From positions 1,405,433 to 1,464,355 of the forward strand of contig NZ_KB849756.1 of assembly GCF_000368925.1 (NCBI RefSeq): DNA of 58,923 nt. The letters run 5' to 3'. Both the position numbers and the translations under genes were made by a program. Source of the stretch: Acinetobacter bereziniae LMG 1003 = CIP 70.12 (GTDB lineage Bacteria > Pseudomonadota > Gammaproteobacteria > Pseudomonadales > Moraxellaceae). The notes under the pieces were generated by a model that made no database searches, was not told where the DNA came from, and saw only the letters and a program-made list of their open reading frames with translations. Positions 24,773-32,457 of this stretch are shown piece by piece (position 1 is the stretch's first letter; each line of letters starts with the position of its first letter).

Positions 24773-25963
24773 TTATGCAGTTACTTTAGCAACTACACCA
24801 GCACCAACTGTACGACCACCTTCACGGATCGCAAAACGTAGACCTGGGTCCATTGCGATTGGGTGGATCAATTCTACTGACATTTCAACGTTGTCGCCTG
24901 GCATTACCATTTCAACACCGTCTTGTAATTGGATTGCACCAGTTACGTCAGTTGTACGGAAGTAGAACTGTGGACGGTAACCGTTAAGGAACGGAGTATG
25001 ACGACCACCTTCTTCTTTAGAAAGTACATATACTTCTGCGTCGAATTTAGTGTGCGGCTTGATTGTACCTGGTTTAGCAAGTACTTGACCACGTTGTACG
25101 TCTTCACGCTTAGTACCACGTAAAAGTACACCACAGTTCTCGCCAGCACGACCTTCGTCTAGAAGTTTACGGAACATTTCTACGCCAGTTACAGTTGTTT
25201 TAACTGTATCTTTAATACCAACGATTTCAACTTCTTCGCCTACTTTAACGATACCAGATTCTACACGACCTGTTACCACTGTACCACGACCAGAGATTGA
25301 GAATACGTCTTCGATTGGCATCAAGAATGCTTTGTCGATTGCACGCTCTGGTTCTGGGATATAAGAGTCAAGCGCTTCAACAAGTGCAAGAACTGCAGAT
25401 TCGCCATACTGACCAGCATCACCATTAAGTGCAGCAAGTGCTGAACCACGGATGATTGGAGTGTCATCACCTGGGAAGTCATAAGTAGAAAGAAGTTCAC
25501 GAACTTCCATTTCTACTAATTCAAGTAATTCTTCATCATCAACAAGGTCACACTTGTTAAGGAATACAAGAATATAAGGTACACCTACTTGGCGAGAAAG
25601 AAGGATGTGTTCACGAGTTTGTGGCATTGGACCATCAGTCGCAGCACATACAAGGATCGCACCGTCCATCTGAGCAGCACCAGTGATCATGTTTTTAACA
25701 TAATCGGCGTGTCCTGGGCAGTCTACGTGAGCGTAGTGACGGATTGGAGAATCGTATTCTACGTGTGAAGTATTAATTGTAATACCACGTGCTTTTTCTT
25801 CTGGTGCAGAGTCGATTGCTGCGTAGTCTTTAGCTTCACCGCCGTAAGTTTTTGCACAGATAGTTGCAATTGCAGCAGTTAAAGTTGTTTTACCATGGTC
25901 AACGTGACCAATTGTACCCACGTTTACGTGTGGCTTATTACGTTCAAACTTAGCCTTAGCCAT
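24773..25963 (-). CDS. tuf: Translation elongation factor Tu
   Basis: The 396-residue protein has the full EF-Tu set: GHVDHGKT (19-26), RGITINTSHVEY effector loop, DCPGHADYVKN, NKCD and the conserved C-terminus. It delivers aminoacyl-tRNA to the ribosome. It is the last gene of the str operon, 93 bases after fusA with an intercistronic hairpin between. AAGGAAGC precedes the ATG. Confidence 0.98.
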   Translation of the reverse strand: MAKAKFERNKPHVNVGTIGHVDHGKTTLTAAIATICAKTYGGEAKDYAAIDSAPEEKARGITINTSHVEYDSPIRHYAHVDCPGHADYVKNMITGAAQMDGAILVCAATDGPMPQTREHILLSRQVGVPYILVFLNKCDLVDDEELLELVEMEVRELLSTYDFPGDDTPIIRGSALAALNGDAGQYGESAVLALVEALDSYIPEPERAIDKAFLMPIEDVFSISGRGTVVTGRVESGIVKVGEEVEIVGIKDTVKTTVTGVEMFRKLLDEGRAGENCGVLLRGTKREDVQRGQVLAKPGTIKPHTKFDAEVYVLSKEEGGRHTPFLNGYRPQFYFRTTDVTGAIQLQDGVEMVMPGDNVEMSVELIHPIAMDPGLRFAIREGGRTVGAGVVAKVTA

Positions 25964-25984
25964 GAGAGCTTCCTTTTTTAACTA

Positions 25985-26007
25985 CTCATGCAGGGTCACT
26001 GCATGAG
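25985..26007 (-). other. Intercistronic hairpin between fusA and tuf
   Basis: A perfect 9-base stem CTCATGCAG / CTGCATGAG with a 5-base loop lies just upstream of the tuf ribosome-binding site. There is no terminator-like T run; it may stabilise or process the mRNA. Confidence 0.6.
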
Positions 26008-26056
26008 CACTTGGTTTTTAACTATGAATTAGTTTGGGCTTATAGTAATCGAAAGA

Positions 26057-28192
26057 TTACTCGTCGTCACCTTTTTTACCGCCAGACTGGAATTTAGAAA
26101 TGATGCCTTCAGCCACGTTACGTGGAGTTTCAGCATATTTAGCAAATTCCATAGAGTATGTCGCACGACCTTGAGACATAGAACGCATTTGAGTCGCGTA
26201 ACCAAACATCTCAGCAAGTGGAACTTCAGCACGAATTGCTTTAGTACCGCCAGGTAAGTCATCCATACCTTGAACCATACCACGACGACGGTTTAAGTCA
26301 CCCATGATATCGCCCATGTAGTCTTCTGGAGTTTCTACTTCAACTTTCATGATCGGTTCAAGCAAAATCGGATCTGCTTTCATGAAACCATCACGGAATG
26401 CGTAAGAACCTGCCATTTTGAACGATAATTCGTCAGAGTCGACATCGTGGTAAGAACCGTCAAATAATGTCGCTTTGATACCCACAACAGGGTAACCAGC
26501 CAAGACACCATTCTTCATACGTTCTTGAATACCTTTGTCAACTGCACCGAAGAATTCTTTAGGTACAACACCACCAACAACTTCTTCAGCAAATTCGTAT
26601 TCTTTACCAGCTTCAGGATCAAGCGGTTCTAAACGTACGTATACGTGACCGAACTTACCTTTACCACCAGTTTGACGAACGAATTTACCTTCTTGTTCAA
26701 CAGACTTTTTGATTGTCTCACGGTAAGCAACCATTGGTTTACCAATGTTCGCTTCAACACCGAATTCACGTTTCATACGGTCAACGATGATGTCAAGGTG
26801 AAGCTCACCCATACCCGCAATAATTGTTTGACCAGATTCTTCGTCAGTGCGAACACGGAACGATGGATCTTCTTTCGCCAAACGACCTAAAGCAATCGAC
26901 ATTTTTTCTTGGTCAGCTTTAGTTTTTGGCTCAACTGCAAGTGCAATTACTGGCTCAGGGAATTCCATACGCTCAAGTGTGATGACATTTTTCTCATCAC
27001 AAAGTGTATCACCTGTAGTTACGTCTTTAAGACCTACACACGCAGCGATATCACCCGCACGGATTTCTTCAACGTCTTGACGATCGTTTGCGTGCATTTG
27101 CACGATACGACCAATACGTTCACGTTTAGATTTCACTGGGTTATAAACAGAATCACCTTGTTTAAGAACACCAGAGTAAACACGTACGAATGTCAAGTTA
27201 CCTACGAACTTGTCGTTCATGATTTTGAACGCCAACGCAGAGAATGGAGCTTCGTCAGATGCTTCACGAACAGCTTTAGTTTCAGCTTTATCGTCAAGTA
27301 CACCTTCAATCGCTTTCACTTCTGTAGGTGATGGCAAGAATTCAATTACAGCATCCAACATACGTTGAACACCTTTGTTTTTGAACGCTGTACCACAAAG
27401 CATTGGTTGAATTTGACAAGCTAATGTTTGAACACGTAAACCAGAAACGATGTCTTCTTTATCAAGATCACCATTTTCAAGGTATTTGTCCATTAACTCT
27501 TCAGAAGCTTCAGCAGCAGCTTCAACCATGTTTGTACGCCATTCTTCAGCAGTCGCTTGAAGATCAGCTGGAATATCGCCGTATTCGAACTTCATACCTT
27601 GAGAAGCTTCGTCCCAAATGATCGCTTTCATTTCGATCAGGTCGATAACACCTTGGAAGTTTTCTTCAGCACCAACTGGAATCACAACTGGTACAGGATG
27701 TGCACCAAGACGTGTTTTCATTTGTTCAACAACACGGAAGAAGTTTGCACCTGTACGGTCCATCTTGTTCACGAATGCTAAACGAGGTACTTGGTACTTG
27801 TTCGCTTGACGCCATACAGTTTCAGACTGAGGTTGTACACCACCTACAGCACAGTAAACCATACAAGCACCGTCAAGAACACGCATAGAACGTTCAACTT
27901 CGATTGTGAAGTCTACGTGTCCCGGTGTATCAATTACGTTGATACGGTGTTCAGGGAACTGTTTACTCATACCTGACCAGAATGTAGTCGTAGCAGCTGA
28001 AGTGATTGTAATACCACGTTCTTGCTCTTGTTCCATCCAGTCCATTGTTGCTGCACCATCATGTACTTCACCGATTTTGTGAGATACACCTGTGTAGAAC
28101 AAAATACGTTCTGTAGTCGTGGTTTTACCAGCATCAATGTGCGCAGAAATACCAATGTTACGATAACGAGAAATTGGGGTTTGACGAGCCAT
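26057..28192 (-). CDS. fusA: Translation elongation factor G
   Basis: The start is the ATG at 28192 (MARQTPISRYRNIGISAH), which gives 711 residues; the frame extends 25 codons upstream without a plausible start. The G-domain motifs AHIDAGKTT, DTPGHVDF and NKMDR are intact, and domains II-V follow. It drives ribosomal translocation. It lies between rpsG and tuf in the str operon. The space before it holds a hairpin and a 20-codon ORF. Confidence 0.98.
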   Translation of the reverse strand: MARQTPISRYRNIGISAHIDAGKTTTTERILFYTGVSHKIGEVHDGAATMDWMEQEQERGITITSAATTTFWSGMSKQFPEHRINVIDTPGHVDFTIEVERSMRVLDGACMVYCAVGGVQPQSETVWRQANKYQVPRLAFVNKMDRTGANFFRVVEQMKTRLGAHPVPVVIPVGAEENFQGVIDLIEMKAIIWDEASQGMKFEYGDIPADLQATAEEWRTNMVEAAAEASEELMDKYLENGDLDKEDIVSGLRVQTLACQIQPMLCGTAFKNKGVQRMLDAVIEFLPSPTEVKAIEGVLDDKAETKAVREASDEAPFSALAFKIMNDKFVGNLTFVRVYSGVLKQGDSVYNPVKSKRERIGRIVQMHANDRQDVEEIRAGDIAACVGLKDVTTGDTLCDEKNVITLERMEFPEPVIALAVEPKTKADQEKMSIALGRLAKEDPSFRVRTDEESGQTIIAGMGELHLDIIVDRMKREFGVEANIGKPMVAYRETIKKSVEQEGKFVRQTGGKGKFGHVYVRLEPLDPEAGKEYEFAEEVVGGVVPKEFFGAVDKGIQERMKNGVLAGYPVVGIKATLFDGSYHDVDSDELSFKMAGSYAFRDGFMKADPILLEPIMKVEVETPEDYMGDIMGDLNRRRGMVQGMDDLPGGTKAIRAEVPLAEMFGYATQMRSMSQGRATYSMEFAKYAETPRNVAEGIISKFQSGGKKGDDE

Positions 28193-28230
28193 GATTTCTT
28201 GCATTCCTAAATTTTGTTGTTTAAAACAGG

Positions 28231-28255
28231 ACGCATCAATGAAGCATTGATGCGT
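28231..28255 (-). other. Hairpin upstream of fusA
   Basis: A perfect 11-base stem, ACGCATCAATG / CATTGATGCGT, with a 3-base loop lies about 40 bases before the fusA start. There is no U tract, so termination is unlikely; a processing or translational control role is possible. Confidence 0.6.
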
Positions 28256-28282
28256 ACGGATACTCAATACGTAATGGGCAAC

Positions 28283-28345
28283 TTAAATACCCGCAAATCC
28301 CCCACTTTGGTAGAGGGCGATGTTAAATCGAGCTGCAATACGCAT
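28283..28345 (-). CDS. Possible 20-residue small ORF between rpsG and fusA
   Basis: An ATG at 28345 is preceded by a very good Shine-Dalgarno sequence (CAGGAG, about eight bases upstream) and starts MRIAARFNIALYQSG, followed by a stop after 20 codons. It begins 34 bases after the rpsG stop. It could be a leader peptide coupling rpsG and fusA translation, a small protein, or a decoy ribosome site. I know of no named family. Confidence 0.4.
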   Translation of the reverse strand: MRIAARFNIALYQSGGFAGI

Positions 28346-28379
28346 GAGTATTCTCCTGATAAGGGACTGTTTTAGCCGC

Positions 28380-28850
28380 TTAGAAGCGGTAGTGAGAGAA
28401 GGCTTTGTTAGCTTCAGCCATACGGTGCACATCTTCACGTTTTTTGATCGCTGCGCCTTTACCTTCAGCTGCATCAAGCAACTCACCAGCAAGACGTAAC
28501 GCCATAGTTTTTTCAGAACGCTTAGCAGCAGCATCTACTAACCAACGCATAGCCAAGGCAGTACGACGGGATGGGCGTACTTCCATAGGTACTTGATAAG
28601 TAGCACCACCAACACGGCGTGCTTTTACTTCGACCATAGGACGAACTTTTTCAAGAGTAGTCTCAAAAAATTCAACTGGGTCAACTTTGTTTTTTTCTTG
28701 AACGCGGTCTAAAGCACCGTAAACGATACTTTCAGCAATAGACTTTTTACCATCTTGCATTACGTGGTTCATGAATTTAGCGATTGTTTGGCTACTGAAC
28801 TTAGGATCCGGAAGGATTTCACGAGCAGCAACTACGCGACGTCTTGGCAT
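28380..28850 (-). CDS. rpsG: 30S ribosomal protein S7
   Basis: The 156-residue protein matches S7 throughout: MPRRRVVAAREILPDPKF, the KARRVGGATYQVPMEV loop and the C-terminal AEANKAFSHYRF. S7 nucleates assembly of the 30S head and, in E. coli, represses its own operon by binding the mRNA between rpsL and rpsG. Here it is the second str gene, 178 bases after rpsL. Confidence 0.98.
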   Translation of the reverse strand: MPRRRVVAAREILPDPKFSSQTIAKFMNHVMQDGKKSIAESIVYGALDRVQEKNKVDPVEFFETTLEKVRPMVEVKARRVGGATYQVPMEVRPSRRTALAMRWLVDAAAKRSEKTMALRLAGELLDAAEGKGAAIKKREDVHRMAEANKAFSHYRF

Positions 28851-29028
28851 TTTAATCTACCTATAAATATGACACTTCAGGTTTATCCAGCATCAGCACA
28901 AAGTGTCATGTGCTATTCGCTGGCCTTACTACACGTCGCTTGAATTTCACAAAATTAATGCAGAAATCAGACAAGCGAGACGATAAAGGATTGTGGTTCT
29001 ATCGGCTTAAGAAGCGAATCTCGAAAGA

Positions 29029-29403
29029 TTATTTCTTAGGACGTTTAGTACCGTATTTTGAACGAGACTGGTTACGATCTTTAACACCAGCACAGTCCAA
29101 AGAACCACGAACGGTATGGTAACGTACACCTGGTAAGTCTTTAACACGACCACCACGGATAAGAACAACACTGTGCTCTTGTAGGTTATGACCTTCACCA
29201 CCGATATAGCTAGAAACTTCAAAACCTGAAGTTAAGCGAACACGGCAAACTTTACGCATTGCTGAGTTAGGTTTTTTAGGTGTAGTTGTATAAACACGTG
29301 TACAAACACCACGACGTTGTGGACAAGCCTTCAACGCAGGAACTTTTGATTTTTCAACCAAAGTTGTACGACCCTTACGGATCAACTGATTTGTTGTTGC
29401 CAT
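29029..29403 (-). CDS. rpsL: 30S ribosomal protein S12
   Basis: The 124-residue protein is S12 from MATTNQLIRKGR to the Lys-rich end. The decoding-site loop TTPKKPNSA carries lysine at the E. coli K42 position, the streptomycin-sensitive form. It is the first str operon gene and has GGGAGAATTGCC before the ATG. A promoter and a leader hairpin lie directly upstream. Confidence 0.98.
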   Translation of the reverse strand: MATTNQLIRKGRTTLVEKSKVPALKACPQRRGVCTRVYTTTPKKPNSAMRKVCRVRLTSGFEVSSYIGGEGHNLQEHSVVLIRGGRVKDLPGVRYHTVRGSLDCAGVKDRNQSRSKYGTKRPKK

Positions 29404-29429
29404 ATGGCAATTCTCCCGTTAATAAAAAG

Positions 29430-29455
29430 CCTCAAAAAATTACCACTTTTTGAGG
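29430..29455 (-). promoter_or_regulatory. Leader hairpin with T tract in the str operon 5' region
   Basis: On the minus strand CCTCAAAAA pairs with TTTTTGAGG (9 bases) and CTTTTTATT follows, some 15 bases before the rpsL ribosome site. Placed just after the predicted transcription start it looks like an attenuator or a stabilising 5' hairpin. Confidence 0.55.
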
Positions 29456-29462
29456 GCATGCA

Positions 29463-29491
29463 ATTGTAAGCCAAGATGTAAAAATGGTCAA
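29463..29491 (-). promoter_or_regulatory. Predicted sigma-70 promoter of the str operon
   Basis: On the minus strand TTGACC (29491-29486) is separated by exactly 17 bases from TACAAT (29468-29463). The -35 lies inside the terminator stem of the upstream EcsC gene. The start of transcription would be near 29456. Confidence 0.65.
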
Positions 29492-29522
29492 TATTCAACG
29501 TACTGTCAAATATTGACCATTT
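29482..29522 (-). terminator. Terminator of the EcsC-family gene
   Basis: A perfect 14-base stem AAATGGTCAATATT / AATATTGACCATTT has a 13-base loop and is followed on the minus strand by TTTTACATC. It overlaps the -35 box of the next operon. Confidence 0.75.
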
Positions 29523-29550
29523 CGAACTTTGCAGATAAAACCAAGCAAAC

Positions 29551-31017
29551 TTATTCCGGCTTATTTTCTGATTTTTTATCAGTAGCTTCTGCGTTTTTTC
29601 CAGTGCCTTTTACTGCATTTTCAGCATTAACTTTCGGTTTGGCTGGTGTACGTTTTTTTGTTACAGTTTTTGCGGCTGTCGTTGCCTTTACCGCAGAAGT
29701 TGAAGTAGCTGTAGCTGGCTTTTTCTGTACATTGCGGCGAGGTTTTGCCGGGATCGATTTTTCATCCAACTGTTCAGACGTGTTTTTTCCAATATGCGTA
29801 TCAGCTAATTTCTGAATACCCTGCTCAACTTTTTCTACAGGATTTGAAACAACATCTTTCTCATTGGGTTTTTCTTTCACTTCAACTTGAGTAATGGTTT
29901 TGTTCTCAATTTGTGTGTCTGTTTTCTCTGGATTACTCTTTTGCGATGAATCCACTAAAAGTAATGGATTGGCATCAGACAGCAACTGAGTAAACTGCTC
30001 ATAAGCCTCTAAAGTATCGATTGTTTGATCAGGGTGCTGAAGCAAATATTGACGTGCTCCTGAAAAAACGATTTGAGCTTGCGCTGTGGCATCATCCACC
30101 AATTTCCAACTATATACAGCGCTGATTCCCATCGTGGCTAAAGGTGTTAAACGCGTCAACAGATTAAACTGTGGAAGATTATTCATCCATGATAATTTAA
30201 ATGAACCATCTTCATTGGCAATCCATTTTTTTAACAGCTCAGCATCATTTGCTGAACCTAATAATTGCTGGAGTTGATTGACATTATGGGTTTGCAAAAC
30301 ACCCGCAAATGTTCGAATTGCCGCAATTAATGCCTGCTTTTCAGCGACAGTCCCAAGGTCAATCTGTTTAAAAATATATTCTACAACGGTATGGTCTTTA
30401 GCCTGTAACTCAAAACCATATGCTCGCCCAGTATGGTAAACACTGCGTAGCGCCAGAGCCAAGGAAGTTGGTACATCAATAATCGCACCAACGCCTCCAA
30501 CCGCACCTGTCAATGTCCCCTGAATTGCGGCAATAATCTTATTTTGATTCGCTAATGCAGTACTGATCCGTCGTGAACGTTCAGTATCTTGACTAAGTTC
30601 TGCTAGATTTTTTGCACCAACCTCTTTTAATACGGACTCAGCAGAGGTCAACTCAGAGACAAAATCATTGAGTTTATCGAAAAGGAAATCTGACAGTTTT
30701 TCATTTAAGTCTGGGGAAATAAATGAAGCAACATGATTGATTTTTTTTGAATGTTTTCCCAACAGTTTGCCAGTTACATTGGGTAAATGCTCACGCATCA
30801 TTTGCTGAGGATTTTCATATTTTTTTCGCTCAAAAGCATTTTTTTCTTGGGCTGTACCTTGAACAACTGAGTCTGCTTGAGGGCTTTGTGTAAGCTTACT
30901 GACTGTTCCTGGCGCGACATGCTGAAGCACATTTAAACCCGTTTCACTGAGTTTTTTTGCTACACCAAAAGCATTTGAAATAAGTCCGCTTGAATGTTTT
31001 TTATTGGAATTTACCAT
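29551..31017 (-). CDS. EcsC-family protein with a histone-H1-like C-terminal tail
   Basis: The ATG at 31017 has GAGG six bases upstream and gives 488 residues. The centre (about 100-340) fits EcsC: the Gly-rich segment GTLTGAVGGVGAIIDVPTSL and the YHTGRAYGFEL region. The last 120 residues are of low complexity, with many Lys-Pro-Ala and Thr-Ala-Ala repeats (KPRRNVQKKPATATSTSAV, VTKKRTPAKPKVNAENAV), like bacterial H1-type or AlgP tails. EcsC is poorly characterised. The basic tail suggests nucleic acid or polyanion contact, which is an inference. It precedes the str operon and is divergent from the MoxR cluster. Confidence 0.7.
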   Translation of the reverse strand: MVNSNKKHSSGLISNAFGVAKKLSETGLNVLQHVAPGTVSKLTQSPQADSVVQGTAQEKNAFERKKYENPQQMMREHLPNVTGKLLGKHSKKINHVASFISPDLNEKLSDFLFDKLNDFVSELTSAESVLKEVGAKNLAELSQDTERSRRISTALANQNKIIAAIQGTLTGAVGGVGAIIDVPTSLALALRSVYHTGRAYGFELQAKDHTVVEYIFKQIDLGTVAEKQALIAAIRTFAGVLQTHNVNQLQQLLGSANDAELLKKWIANEDGSFKLSWMNNLPQFNLLTRLTPLATMGISAVYSWKLVDDATAQAQIVFSGARQYLLQHPDQTIDTLEAYEQFTQLLSDANPLLLVDSSQKSNPEKTDTQIENKTITQVEVKEKPNEKDVVSNPVEKVEQGIQKLADTHIGKNTSEQLDEKSIPAKPRRNVQKKPATATSTSAVKATTAAKTVTKKRTPAKPKVNAENAVKGTGKNAEATDKKSENKPE

Positions 31018-31359
31018 CTGCATCCTCTGTAACTATGTTTATATTACTAATACTAAGACATATACCCTGAGTCTGCTGACAAATCATCTACGATGGAATC
31101 AGCAACACCCCCTGTACATTAATGTACCGAATCATTCACCAATACAATTACTATTTCATAAAATTTCAGTACAGATCAGTATACGATACAATTATAAACA
31201 ATCTGAACGCTACTCGATGGCGATAAATCAATATATTTTCTTATAAACAATAAGATTAACAAATAGATGTCACAATTTGTCGCGAACAACAATTGAACGG
31301 GTGGTGATCTTGGCTTTTGCCAGTTATGATAGTTTTATTCCTTCAAATATATTTACTCA
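31018..31359. other. Divergent intergenic region upstream of the MoxR gene cluster
   Basis: The roughly 340-base AT-rich gap must carry the promoters of the EcsC gene and of the MoxR cluster. TACAAT and TATGAT sequences occur at about 31186 and 31325, but neither has a clear -35 at the right distance. I see no operator palindrome, repeat or RNA gene. Confidence 0.4.
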
Positions 31360-32457
31360 ATGATTATGAAACAGAATTTACAGAGTCAAATTAAATACAG
31401 TTCAGAACAAAAATATCAAGCAGAACTTGAGCGTTTAAAAGAACAGGATCAACACAGAAAACCAGCAGGTTGGCAACTTTCAGCGTATGCGGTTCGTTCA
31501 TTTATTTTAGGTGATCACAAACTTGATATTCAAAAAAAGTTTTATGGCGATGATGCACTTGTTGACCGTGCCTTAGTCACATTGATGGGAAATCAAGGGC
31601 TGATGCTGGTAGGTGAACCGGGGACGGCTAAATCCATGCTTTCAGAACTGTTCAGTGCAGCCATCTCTGGAAACTCTCATCTCACTATACAAGGAACTGC
31701 GGGTACAACCGAAGACCACATTAAATACTCATGGAACTATGCCCTGCTATTGTCAGAAGGTCCTACTGAAAAATCACTGATTCCATCCCCCTTATTTCAC
31801 GCCATGAAAAATGGTCAAATTGCACGGTTTGAAGAAATCACCCGTTGCCCACCAGAAATTCAAGATGTTTTGGTGTCATTACTTTCAGAAAAACAAATGA
31901 TGATTCCAGAAATGGGACAAGATTTTAACTTAGCTGCAACTCAGGGTTTTAATATCATTGCCACAGCCAACTTACGTGATCGTGGTGTACATGAGATGTC
32001 AGCTGCATTAAAACGCCGCTTTAATTTTGAAACCGTCAAAGCGATTCGTGACCGAAAGTTTGAAATTGAGCTGGTTGGATTGCAGCTGAAACAGCAGCTT
32101 GCAGAACTTTATCAAGAAATTCAAATACGCCCACAAATCATTGAGCTATTAGTCACTATTTTCAATGAATTAAGAACAGGGCAAAGTCTACAAGGTGCAA
32201 GCTTAAAAACACCTGATGCGGTCATGTCTACAGCCGAAGCTGTAAATATCGCCCATGCCGCAGGACTTCAAGCCATCTATCTGAGTGACGGTATTTTAAA
32301 AGCAGAGCATATTGCACAACAGTTGGTTGGGGTTGTCTTTAAAGATAATCCAGATGATGCCAAACGCTTGCGTTATTATCTGGACACAGTAGTAAAAGAA
32401 CGGGCACGTAAAGATGCCGATTGGAAAAGTTTTTATGAAGCCAGTCGAGAGTTTTAA
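31360..32457 (+). CDS. MoxR-family AAA+ ATPase (YehL-like)
   Basis: This 365-residue AAA+ protein has Walker A GEPGTAKS (85-92), a Walker B-like ARFEEITRCP (155-164), sensor 1 ATANLRDR (201-208) and the arginine finger region ALKRRFNF (216-223). The Walker B aspartate is glutamate here, which is also what I recall for the YehL branch. MoxR ATPases form hexameric rings that remodel or activate partners, usually together with a VWA protein. Its stop overlaps the next start (TAATG), and the VWA partner lies two genes downstream. The first ATG is used; the ribosome site is weak. Confidence 0.85.
   Translation: MIMKQNLQSQIKYSSEQKYQAELERLKEQDQHRKPAGWQLSAYAVRSFILGDHKLDIQKKFYGDDALVDRALVTLMGNQGLMLVGEPGTAKSMLSELFSAAISGNSHLTIQGTAGTTEDHIKYSWNYALLLSEGPTEKSLIPSPLFHAMKNGQIARFEEITRCPPEIQDVLVSLLSEKQMMIPEMGQDFNLAATQGFNIIATANLRDRGVHEMSAALKRRFNFETVKAIRDRKFEIELVGLQLKQQLAELYQEIQIRPQIIELLVTIFNELRTGQSLQGASLKTPDAVMSTAEAVNIAHAAGLQAIYLSDGILKAEHIAQQLVGVVFKDNPDDAKRLRYYLDTVVKERARKDADWKSFYEASREF

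Noticed and set aside
26909..27331. 140-codon plus-strand frame
   Set aside because: It is antisense to fusA, a highly conserved gene with strong codon bias that leaves open mirror frames.
28283..28534. 83-codon frame ending in the rpsG-fusA gap
   Set aside because: Most of it overlaps rpsG in another frame. Only the last 20 codons, with their own start and ribosome site, are kept as a possible small ORF.
29450..29815. 121-codon plus-strand frame
   Set aside because: It is antisense to the repetitive tail of the EcsC protein and runs through the str promoter.
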